Positions 12,383 through 18,159 of a stretch of 18,159 nucleotides of DNA are shown here, one piece after another. Source of the DNA: a bacterium UBP1_UBA4783. Lineage in GTDB: Bacteria; Krumholzibacteriota; Krumholzibacteriia; Krumholzibacteriales; Krumholzibacteriaceae. The translations under genes and the position numbers were made by a program. The stretch is taken from the NCBI GenBank assembly GCA_002403075.1, contig DHHB01000100.1:1-18159 (forward strand), in the 5' to 3' direction. The notes beneath the pieces were generated by a model. That model did not search any database and had not been told where the DNA came from. It worked only from the letters and a program-made list of their open reading frames with translations. Positions within the stretch are counted from its first letter, which is position 1; every line of letters begins with the position of its first letter.

Positions 12383-13402
12383 AATCATACGAAAATTATC
12401 CTCGGCGTTGTCCTCGGCTCGGTCGTAGCGGCGTCGATCTTCGCCGCCGCCGCGGCGGAGGCGCGCACGCACGAGGCGAATTCGGAAGAGACGGTCATGG
12501 CGCTCGCGCAGGCGGACGCCCCCGAGAGCGACAGGGCGTGGGTCGGCATCTATTTCGAAACGGTGAACCGCAGGAGCGCGGCGAAGCTCGGATATCCGCA
12601 CGAGACGGGTATCATCGTTTCCATGGTCATCCCGGGGAGCCCCGCGGACAAGCACGGCATCAAGGACGGCGACGTCGTGTATTCGTTCGGCGGCGTCGTC
12701 GTCGAAGACGCCGAGCATTTCGGATCCCTCGTCATGGATCGGCGGGCGAACGAAACCGTCCCCGTCGTCATATTCCGAAAAGGGGCGGGGAAGACGGTCA
12801 ACCTGCGGCTCGGCGGACGGGCGGACCGGAACGAGCACATTCTGGATCTCGGGCGGACGGGTGACGACGCGCTCACCTCTTTCGAGAAAGCGCTGTCGTC
12901 GTCGAAAGGTTCGGCGCTGCGCATCAATCTCGCGCGGGGCCGGGTCGGCATCCTTCTGCGCGATCTCAACGCCGACCTCGCGGCCTATTTCGGCGCCGAG
13001 AAGAACGAGGGCGTGCTCGTGCTCGACGTCGAGAAGGGAAGCCCGGCGGAGAAGGCCGGGATCAAGAGCGGGGACGTGATCGTCCGGGTGAACGGCGATC
13101 CTGTCGCCGACGCCTCCGCCGCGGCCGAGGCGATCTCCGCGATCGAGCCCGGAGACACGGTGTCGCTCGACGTGCTTCGCAAGGGCGCCCGTCGCGCGTT
13201 CGACGTGGCGGTCGAAACGGGCCCCGCGGACGCCCTGCTTCGCATGAAGCGGATCGAAGGCGGGGCGCTCGATGCGGAGGCCGCGGAGAAGATCCGGCGG
13301 CAACGGGTAGACGATCCCGAAAAGCTCCGCAAGGAGATCGAGGCGCTCAAAAGCAGGGTGCGGGATCTCGAAGAGCGCCTGAAGGCCGCCGAGAAGAAAT
13401 AA
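12380..13402 (+). CDS. Exported protein with two PDZ domains and C-terminal coiled coil
   Basis: This 340-residue protein begins with a signal peptide (MNHTKIILGVVLGSVVAASI followed by an alanine run ending AEA). PDZ domain 1 spans about residues 52-135 (VGIYFETV, then VIPGSPADKHGIKDGDVVYS). PDZ domain 2 spans about residues 190-280 (VGILLRDL, then VEKGSPAEKAGIKSGDVIVR). The last 30 or so residues are a charged heptad-like helix (LRKEIEALKSRVRDLEERL). The PDZ sequences resemble those of DegP/HtrA proteases, but no Ser-His-Asp protease domain is present. It is therefore probably a periplasmic adaptor or substrate-binding protein that oligomerises through the coiled coil. The frame is open upstream to a TTG at 12263, but that codon is part of the promoter; ATG 12380 is the first codon giving a proper signal peptide. 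Confidence 0.85.
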   Translation: MNHTKIILGVVLGSVVAASIFAAAAAEARTHEANSEETVMALAQADAPESDRAWVGIYFETVNRRSAAKLGYPHETGIIVSMVIPGSPADKHGIKDGDVVYSFGGVVVEDAEHFGSLVMDRRANETVPVVIFRKGAGKTVNLRLGGRADRNEHILDLGRTGDDALTSFEKALSSSKGSALRINLARGRVGILLRDLNADLAAYFGAEKNEGVLVLDVEKGSPAEKAGIKSGDVIVRVNGDPVADASAAAEAISAIEPGDTVSLDVLRKGARRAFDVAVETGPADALLRMKRIEGGALDAEAAEKIRRQRVDDPEKLRKEIEALKSRVRDLEERLKAAEKK

Positions 13403-13452
13403 CGCCCCCGCGGCGGCTCGTTTTCACCCCTCCCAGCCCCGAGCCAAATCCT

Positions 13453-13481
13453 TTGACAGCAGCGAAAAAGTGTTCTATGTT
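13453..13481 (+). promoter_or_regulatory. Strong predicted promoter of the Yip1/EF-G-2/yebC operon
   Basis: -35 TTGACA (13453-13458) is a full consensus match, with a 17 bp spacer and -10 TATGTT (13476-13481). The start point is near 13488, giving a leader of about 73 nt. No other convincing promoter was seen between here and ruvA. Confidence 0.65.
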
Positions 13482-13560
13482 TGGTAATTCGATCCCTCCG
13501 GGGAGACGCGTCACCTCTCGCAATGCAGGGCAGGCGGACCACAAACGAGGACGGTGTCCA

Positions 13561-14316
13561 ATGGTCGACGATCAGACGAAAAAGCCCATGGAGCCTATCA
13601 CCGCGGTCGCGCCGGGCGGATTCGCGCGATCCCTCTACGAGATCTTCACCGAGCCGGCGAAGGTCTTCGCGCGCATCGACGCGGGGCTCTCGTGGTGGAA
13701 GGCGTTCATCGTCATCTGCGCGGTGACGATCGCGACGCAGGTCACGATCATGAGCCTGTTCCAGACGAAGCTCTTCGAGCTGGGGCTGCGGGCGAGAAAC
13801 ATGAGCCCGGAGCAGACGGAGCGGATGCTCGCGGACGCGGATAAGTTCCGGACAATCGGCATGATCACGGCCCCCCTCGCCCCGATCATCGTCATCCTCC
13901 TCGCGAGCCTCGTCACCGCCTTGTTCGCGCACGTCGTCATCAATCTCATGACCTCGCGCGCGAGCTACAAGAAGACCCTGTCGCTCCTCTTGTGGTGCGG
14001 CCTCATTACGATGGTCGAGCAGATTATCGTGACCGCGATCATCGCGGGGAGAGGCGTCGAGAGCGTCGAATCGCTGGCCGATCTCAGGATGAGCATCGGC
14101 CCGGCGGCGCTGTTTCCGAACGCGTCCGGAGCGTTCATGGCGCTCCTGCAGAGCCTCAGTCTCTTCCAGATCTGGTATTACGTCGTGCTCGTCCTCGGTA
14201 TCGCGGCGATATTCAGGATGAAGCGCGCGCAGGCGGTGCTGGCCGCCGTGCCGGTCTGGTTCATCGGCTTTCTCCTGATACTCATCGGCACGAAATTCCA
14301 GGGAGGAATGCGTTGA
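13561..14316 (+). CDS. Yip1-domain family integral membrane protein
   Basis: This 251-residue membrane protein has a short cytoplasmic N-terminus and then FARSLYEIFTEPAKVFARID, the phrase that opens bacterial Yip1-domain proteins. About five hydrophobic helices follow (WWKAFIVICAVTIATQVTIM; APLAPIIVILLASLVTALFA; TLSLLLWCGLITMVEQIIVT; IWYYVVLVLGIAAIF; VPVWFIGFLLILIG). The biochemical role of the bacterial family is not established; the eukaryotic relatives act in vesicle traffic. I chose ATG 13561, which has GAGG 10 nt upstream. The frame is open to a TTG at 13453, but that is the -35 box of the operon promoter. Its TGA overlaps the TTG start of the EF-G-2 gene, so the two are probably translated in a coupled way. 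Confidence 0.82.
   Translation: MVDDQTKKPMEPITAVAPGGFARSLYEIFTEPAKVFARIDAGLSWWKAFIVICAVTIATQVTIMSLFQTKLFELGLRARNMSPEQTERMLADADKFRTIGMITAPLAPIIVILLASLVTALFAHVVINLMTSRASYKKTLSLLLWCGLITMVEQIIVTAIIAGRGVESVESLADLRMSIGPAALFPNASGAFMALLQSLSLFQIWYYVVLVLGIAAIFRMKRAQAVLAAVPVWFIGFLLILIGTKFQGGMR
14302..14315 (+). promoter_or_regulatory. Ribosome binding site fixing a TTG start for the EF-G-2 gene
   Basis: GGAGG (14302-14306) lies 6 nt before TTG 14313. The TTG shares its last two bases with the TGA (14314-14316) of the Yip1 gene. The frame is open further upstream to 13992, but that stretch is out of frame with, and inside, the Yip1 gene and looks like shadow sequence. Confidence 0.75.
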
Positions 14317-16400
14317 AGAAGTACGGTACCGACAAGCTGCGCAACGTCATTCTCGTCGGCCATCAAGCGTCGGGCAAAACGACGCTGGCGGAGGCGATTC
14401 TCCATAATGCCGGCGTGACGAACCGCATGGGGCGGGTCGAGGACGGCAACACGATCATGGATTCGTCCCCCGAAGAGATCGCGAAGGTCATCTCGATCGA
14501 CTCCGGCGTCGCGTTCTGCGAGATCGCGAAGACGAAGGTCAACATCGTCGATACCCCCGGGTACGAGGATTTCGTCGGACAGACGCTCTCCGCGCTGCCC
14601 GTCGTCGAGGGCGCCGTCGTCGTCATGAGCGCCGAGAGCGGCGTCGAGGCGGGCACGGTCAAGACGTGGAAATATCTCGACCGGTACAACCTCCCGCGCG
14701 TCGTCTGCGTCAACAAGATGGACAAGGAGCACGCGAACTTCGAGAAGGCCCTCGCGGGCGCGCAGGCCGAGCTCGGGGCGAAGGTCATGCCGTTCCAGAT
14801 CCCGATCGGCTCGGGAGATTCGTTCAAAGGCGTCATCGACATACTCAGAAAAAAGGCGTACGTCTACTCGGGCGAGGGAAAGTTCGCGGAGACCGACGTG
14901 CCGGCCGAGCTCAAGGACAGCGCCGACGAGTGGCTCCAGAAGCTCGTCGATTTCGCCGCGGAGACGGACGACTCGCTCCTCGAGAAATTCCTCGGCGGCG
15001 GCGAGCTGAGCGACGAGGAGCTTCGCAAGGGGCTCGCCGACGGCTGCGTCGCGGGCACCCTCGTGCCGCTCTACGTGGTGTCGTCGGCGAAGAACGTCGG
15101 CGTGCACCAGCTCATGGACGCGATCGTCGGGATGCTTCCCTCGCCGGCCAAGCGCGCCGAGGTGGACGCGCTGTCGGCGGGATCGCGTGCCGCGACGAAG
15201 ATCAAAACCGGCTCCGGCGCGCCTCTCGCGGCGTACGTGTTCAAGTACGTCTCCGAGAAGAACGTCGGCGACCTCTGTTTCTTCCGCGTGTTCGGCGGCG
15301 AGATGACCGTCGGCGCGGATATCTACGATTCGACGGTCGAAACGTCCGAACGCGTCGGCCAGCTCTACCACGTGCAGGGGAAGAACCGGATCGACGCCTC
15401 TTCCATAGAGGCGGGAGACATCGGCGCCGCGGTGAAGCTCCGGGCCGCGCGCGTCAACCATACGCTCTGCGACCGGTCGCTCGGCGGCGTGTTCCCCGAC
15501 GTTCCGTACCCCGAGCCGATGCTCGCGACGGCGATCACGACGAAGGTGAAGGGCGAGGAGGAGAAGATCTCGACGGGACTCGCGAAGATCAAGGAGGAGG
15601 ATCCGACCTTCAGGCTCGATCTCGACGCCGAGCTGCGGCAGATGGTCCTCTCCGGGCAGGGAGAGCTTCACATCGACGTGCTGCTCGCCCGGCTCAAGCG
15701 GAAGAACAGCGTCGAGGTCGAGATGTACCAGCCGCGGATTCCGTACCGCGAGACGATCACGGTCAAGGCCGAGGCGCAGGGCAAGTACAAGCGCCAGTCC
15801 GGCGGGCGCGGACAGTACGGCGACTGCTGGCTCAGGCTCGAACCGCTCCCGCGCGGCGGGGGGTTCGAATTCGAAGACGAGATCGTCGGCGGCGTCGTGC
15901 CGGGCAAGTACATCCCGGCGGTCCAGAAGGGCGTCGAGCAGACGATGGTCGACGGCGTGCTCGCGGGGTACCGCGTCATGGACGTCAGGGTGACGATCTT
16001 CGACGGCTCCTACCACGCGGTCGACTCCTCCGACAACGCCTTCAAGGTCGCGGGTTCCCTCGGGTTCAAGGCGGCGGCGCTCAAGGCGAAGCCGGTCATA
16101 CTCGAGCCGATCATGAACATCGAGGTGCTCGTTCCCGGCGACTTCATGGGGGACGTCATGGGGGATCTCTCGGCGCGGCGCGGCAAGATTCTCGGGATGG
16201 AGCAGGAGGACAACCTGCAGAAGATCAAGGCGCAGGTGCCGATCGCAGAGCTCCACCGGTATTCGACGTCGCTGCGCTCGATGACGCAGGGGCGGGGGAC
16301 GTATCGTCAGGCGTTTTCGCATTACGAGGAAGTGCCGCACGATGTGGCGCAGAAGCTCATCGCGGCGGCCGAGGCGACGAGGAGCGGCGAGGAAGAGTAA
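14313..16400 (+). CDS. Elongation factor G-like GTPase, EF-G-2 type
   Basis: This 695-residue protein has the full five-domain length of EF-G. G1 is GHQASGKTTL (residues 16-25), G3 is DTPGYEDF (80-87), G4 is NKMD and G5 is SSAK. Domain IV is complete: GGRGQYGDCWLRLEP, then SYHAVDSSDNAFKVA with the loop histidine kept. Domain V follows (LEPIMNIEVLVPGDFMGDVM, then LRSMTQGRGTYRQAF). Switch I is unusual. Where canonical EF-G has RGITI, this protein has EIAKVISIDSGVAF (residues 55-68), with Ser61 at the place of the Mg-binding Thr. The combination with 'DTPGYEDFVGQ' matches the EF-G-2 class (Thermus EF-G-2-like), whose cellular role is unclear. It is therefore probably not the housekeeping fusA product. 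It binds GTP and the ribosome by family inference. Confidence 0.9.
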   Translation: MKKYGTDKLRNVILVGHQASGKTTLAEAILHNAGVTNRMGRVEDGNTIMDSSPEEIAKVISIDSGVAFCEIAKTKVNIVDTPGYEDFVGQTLSALPVVEGAVVVMSAESGVEAGTVKTWKYLDRYNLPRVVCVNKMDKEHANFEKALAGAQAELGAKVMPFQIPIGSGDSFKGVIDILRKKAYVYSGEGKFAETDVPAELKDSADEWLQKLVDFAAETDDSLLEKFLGGGELSDEELRKGLADGCVAGTLVPLYVVSSAKNVGVHQLMDAIVGMLPSPAKRAEVDALSAGSRAATKIKTGSGAPLAAYVFKYVSEKNVGDLCFFRVFGGEMTVGADIYDSTVETSERVGQLYHVQGKNRIDASSIEAGDIGAAVKLRAARVNHTLCDRSLGGVFPDVPYPEPMLATAITTKVKGEEEKISTGLAKIKEEDPTFRLDLDAELRQMVLSGQGELHIDVLLARLKRKNSVEVEMYQPRIPYRETITVKAEAQGKYKRQSGGRGQYGDCWLRLEPLPRGGGFEFEDEIVGGVVPGKYIPAVQKGVEQTMVDGVLAGYRVMDVRVTIFDGSYHAVDSSDNAFKVAGSLGFKAAALKAKPVILEPIMNIEVLVPGDFMGDVMGDLSARRGKILGMEQEDNLQKIKAQVPIAELHRYSTSLRSMTQGRGTYRQAFSHYEEVPHDVAQKLIAAAEATRSGEEE

Positions 16401-16421
16401 TCCGTTTCGAGGAGGCACGGC

Positions 16422-17183
16422 GTGTCAGGGCATTCAAAATGGGCGACCATCAAGCGGCAGAAGGCCAAGGTCGACGCCCAGCGCGGCAAAACGTTCACGA
16501 AGCTCATCCGTGAGCTCGTCACTGCGGCGCGCGAGGGAGGCGGCGATCCGGGGAACAACATACGGCTGCGCACCGCCATCCAGACGGCCCGCGACAGCAA
16601 CATGCCCAAGGAGAACATCGACCGCGCGATCAAGCGCGGGACCGGCGAGCTCCCCGGCGTGAGCTACGAGTCGGCGACCTTCGAGGGGTACGCGGCGGGC
16701 GGCGTGGCGCTCCTCGTCAACACCCTCACCGACAACCGCAACCGCACGAGCGCCGAGATTCGGCACCTCTTCACCCGCCACGGCGGGCACCTCGGCGAGC
16801 CGGGATCGGTGTCCTACATGTTCGAGAAGAAGGGCGTCATCGTCATCGACGCCTCGCAGGCGAGCGAGGACCGCGTGTTCGAGATCGCGCTCGAGGGCGG
16901 CGCGGACGACGTCCGAGCCGAGGGCGGCCAGCTCGAAGTCGTCTGTCCGCCCGACAAGTTCGAGGCGGTCCGGGCGGCGCTCGCGGGCGAACAGATCCAG
17001 AGCCAGCTCGCCGAAGTCTCCCTCTACCCGAAGACCACGATTCGGCTCGAGCGCGACGGCGCGGTGAAAGTTCTCAAGCTCGTCAACGAGCTCGAGGATC
17101 TCGACGACGTGCAGAACGTCGCCGCGAACTTCGACATCCCCGAAGAGATCCTCAAGACGATCGAGGGGGAAGTCGGTTCCTAA
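16422..17183 (+). CDS. yebC: YebC/PmpR (TACO1) family protein
   Basis: This 253-residue protein has the standard family length and signature: SGHSKWATIKRQKAKVDAQR at the N-terminus, LRTAIQTARDSNMPKENIDR, YEGYAPGG-like FEGYAAGGVALLV, then TDNRNRTSAEIRHLF and HGGHLGEPGSVSYMFEKKG. The family was first described as DNA-binding regulators acting next to ruvC. More recent work on YebC and mitochondrial TACO1 supports a ribosome-associated role that relieves stalling at difficult, for example proline-rich, stretches. The start is GTG 16422, with GAGGAGG (16409-16415) 6 nt upstream. It lies 21 bp after the EF-G-2 stop and 16 bp before ruvC, so all are probably one transcript. The yebC-ruvC-ruvA order is widely conserved in bacteria. 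Confidence 0.96.
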   Translation: MSGHSKWATIKRQKAKVDAQRGKTFTKLIRELVTAAREGGGDPGNNIRLRTAIQTARDSNMPKENIDRAIKRGTGELPGVSYESATFEGYAAGGVALLVNTLTDNRNRTSAEIRHLFTRHGGHLGEPGSVSYMFEKKGVIVIDASQASEDRVFEIALEGGADDVRAEGGQLEVVCPPDKFEAVRAALAGEQIQSQLAEVSLYPKTTIRLERDGAVKVLKLVNELEDLDDVQNVAANFDIPEEILKTIEGEVGS

Positions 17184-17199
17184 CGGACCCCGCGGGGTG

Positions 17200-17700
17200 A
17201 TGCGCGTGTCCCTCGTCATCGGAGTCGATCCGGGAAGCCGCATCACGGGGTGGGGGCTTCTCCGGCGCAGCGGGCGCGAGATCGTCTACGTCGGATCGGG
17301 GATCGTGAGGGCGAACCCCCGCGCGCCGGTGCCGGAGCGTCTTCTCGCGATCAGAACGGGCGTCGCGGAGGTCATCGAGCGGTTTCGGCCTGACGCCCTC
17401 GCCGTCGAAGACGTGTTCATGGCGAAGAATCCGAAGAGCGCGCTGACGCTCGGGGAGGCCCGCGGCGTCGTGCTCCTCGCGGCCGCCGAGGCCGGAATTC
17501 CGGTCTTCGAATATTCCACGCGAGAGGTCAAGATGAGCGTCGTCGGCGCCGGCGCTGCGCACAAGAGCCAGGTCGCCGCGATGGTCGGGAGGCTTCTGCG
17601 GCTCGACCACGAGCCGGAGACGGAGGACGAGACGGACGCCGTCGCCGTGGCGTTCTGCCACGCCGCGCGGTCGGCCGTCGACGAACGGCTGGCGCCGTGA
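17200..17700 (+). CDS. ruvC: Holliday-junction endonuclease RuvC
   Basis: This protein of about 166 residues has the RNase-H-like fold of the crossover-junction resolvase, which cuts Holliday junctions symmetrically with RuvAB. The four acidic positions are recognisable: Asp in LVIGVDPGSRITGWGLL at the N-terminus, Glu in ALAVEDVFMAKNP, and the C-terminal pair in ETEDETDAVAVAFCHA. HKSQVAAMVGRLL is the conserved DNA-contact helix. The start is ambiguous. GTG 17197, ATG 17200 and GTG 17206 are in frame and all have weak Shine-Dalgarno matches; 17206 would give the N-terminus closest to E. coli RuvC. The gene lies between yebC and ruvA. Confidence 0.95.
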   Translation: MRVSLVIGVDPGSRITGWGLLRRSGREIVYVGSGIVRANPRAPVPERLLAIRTGVAEVIERFRPDALAVEDVFMAKNPKSALTLGEARGVVLLAAAEAGIPVFEYSTREVKMSVVGAGAAHKSQVAAMVGRLLRLDHEPETEDETDAVAVAFCHAARSAVDERLAP

Positions 17701-17728
17701 CGGCGCCGAGCGCGAGGGGAGCGGCGCG

Positions 17729-18159
17729 ATGATCGCGTCGGTCGAAGGAATTCTGCGGGACCGCGACGGGAACCGCATCGTCGTCGAGGTCGGCGGCGTG
17801 GGGCTCGAGCTCCTCGTGCCCGTCCGCGTCGTCGACGGGCTCGGAGCGCCGGGGACGCCGGTGAGGCTCCACACGTATCTGCACGTCCGCGAGGACGTTC
17901 TCGCGCTCTACGGCTTTCCCGACGAGCCCGAGCGTCGCCTCTTCCAGACGCTGCTCGCGGTGAGCGGCGTCGGCCCCAAGCTCGCTCTCGCCGTGTTGTC
18001 GACGACGGGCGCCCCGGAGCTCGCCCGCATCATCAGCGAGGAGCGGACGAAGACGCTGCAGACGATCCCCGGCGTCGGCAAGAAGACGGCCGAGCGGATC
18101 GTGCTCGAGCTCAAGGACAAGATCGATCTCGAGCGCTACCTGCCGGCCGCCGCGGCCGG
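17729..18159 (+). CDS. ruvA: Holliday-junction helicase subunit RuvA, cut by the window end
   Basis: The first 143 codons are present; the frame is open to the window edge. The protein begins MIASVEGILRDRDGNRIVVE (domain I, OB fold) and continues RLHTYLHVREDVLALYGFPD. Domain II has the two helix-hairpin-helix motifs, LLAVSGVGPKLALAVLS and LQTIPGVGKKTAERIVLEL, that bind junction DNA without sequence specificity. RuvA forms the tetramer that holds the four-way junction and loads RuvB. Domain III, which contacts RuvB, lies beyond the edge. GGAG (17718-17721) is 7 nt before the ATG, 28 bp after the ruvC stop. ruvB is the expected next gene. Confidence 0.96.
   Translation, partial: MIASVEGILRDRDGNRIVVEVGGVGLELLVPVRVVDGLGAPGTPVRLHTYLHVREDVLALYGFPDEPERRLFQTLLAVSGVGPKLALAVLSTTGAPELARIISEERTKTLQTIPGVGKKTAERIVLELKDKIDLERYLPAAAA

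Noticed and set aside
9650..13303. Minus-strand open frame of 1217 codons opposite the GT2, GT4 and PDZ genes
   Set aside because: It is an antisense shadow of three well-supported genes, with Arg/Glu/His/Asp-rich composition, no domain I recognise and no ribosome binding site. Long antisense frames are expected in GC-rich DNA.
13992..14312. N-terminal extension of the EF-G-2 frame by about 107 codons
   Set aside because: It lies inside the Yip1 gene in another frame, is Arg-rich and unlike EF-G; TTG 14313 has an ideal Shine-Dalgarno.
14178..16418. Minus-strand open frame of 746 codons opposite the EF-G-2 gene
   Set aside because: It is complementary to a clear EF-G family gene, has low-complexity charged composition and no motif.

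Overview
The window is high-GC bacterial DNA (about two thirds G+C by eye). Genes are densely packed on both strands, and ATG, GTG and TTG starts are all used. Several intergenic gaps hold sigma70-like promoters, the best being TTGAC-n17-TATACT. I see no tRNA, rRNA, CRISPR array, insertion sequence, phage gene or attachment site. No gene-free gap exceeds 300 bp; the largest is 9555-9814. The gene mix is a stand-alone sensor propeller, an M61-like lipoprotein, a double-PDZ protein, a Yip1 membrane protein, a second-type EF-G and yebC-ruvC-ruvA. This would suit a poorly characterised Gram-negative lineage such as the FCB-related candidate phyla, but that placement is inference.

Left part (1-4317). 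The 3' end of an aldehyde dehydrogenase gene faces an AGCS-type sodium:amino-acid symporter gene. The symporter is divergent from tyrS. tyrS in turn converges on a family-4 glycosyltransferase gene. That glycosyltransferase and a small AhpD-like CxxC protein point away from each other, and their predicted promoters overlap face to face inside an inverted repeat.

Middle part (4318-13402), all on the plus strand and mostly cell-envelope. It holds the AhpD-like protein, a Wzz-type polysaccharide chain-length protein, a lipoprotein metallopeptidase, an exported beta-propeller protein, a GT2/GT4 glycosyltransferase pair, and an exported double-PDZ protein. The GT2/GT4 pair follows a strong promoter and a leader of about 175 nt. 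The leader contains a long hairpin ending two bases before eight T residues, which looks like an attenuator or a small RNA gene. The PDZ gene has a strong Shine-Dalgarno sequence abnormally far from its ATG, with a palindromic hairpin in between.

Right part (13403-18159), plus strand. After a TTGACA promoter comes a close-packed run: Yip1 protein, EF-G-2-like GTPase (TTGA overlap), YebC/PmpR, RuvC and the start of RuvA, cut by the window edge. The first half couples a membrane protein with two probable ribosome-associated factors. The second half is the Holliday-junction machinery.

No complete novel system is evident. The best leads are the 9605-9814 leader RNA, the overlapping promoters at 4204-4260, the split ribosome binding site at 12345-12380 and the EF-G-2/YebC operon.
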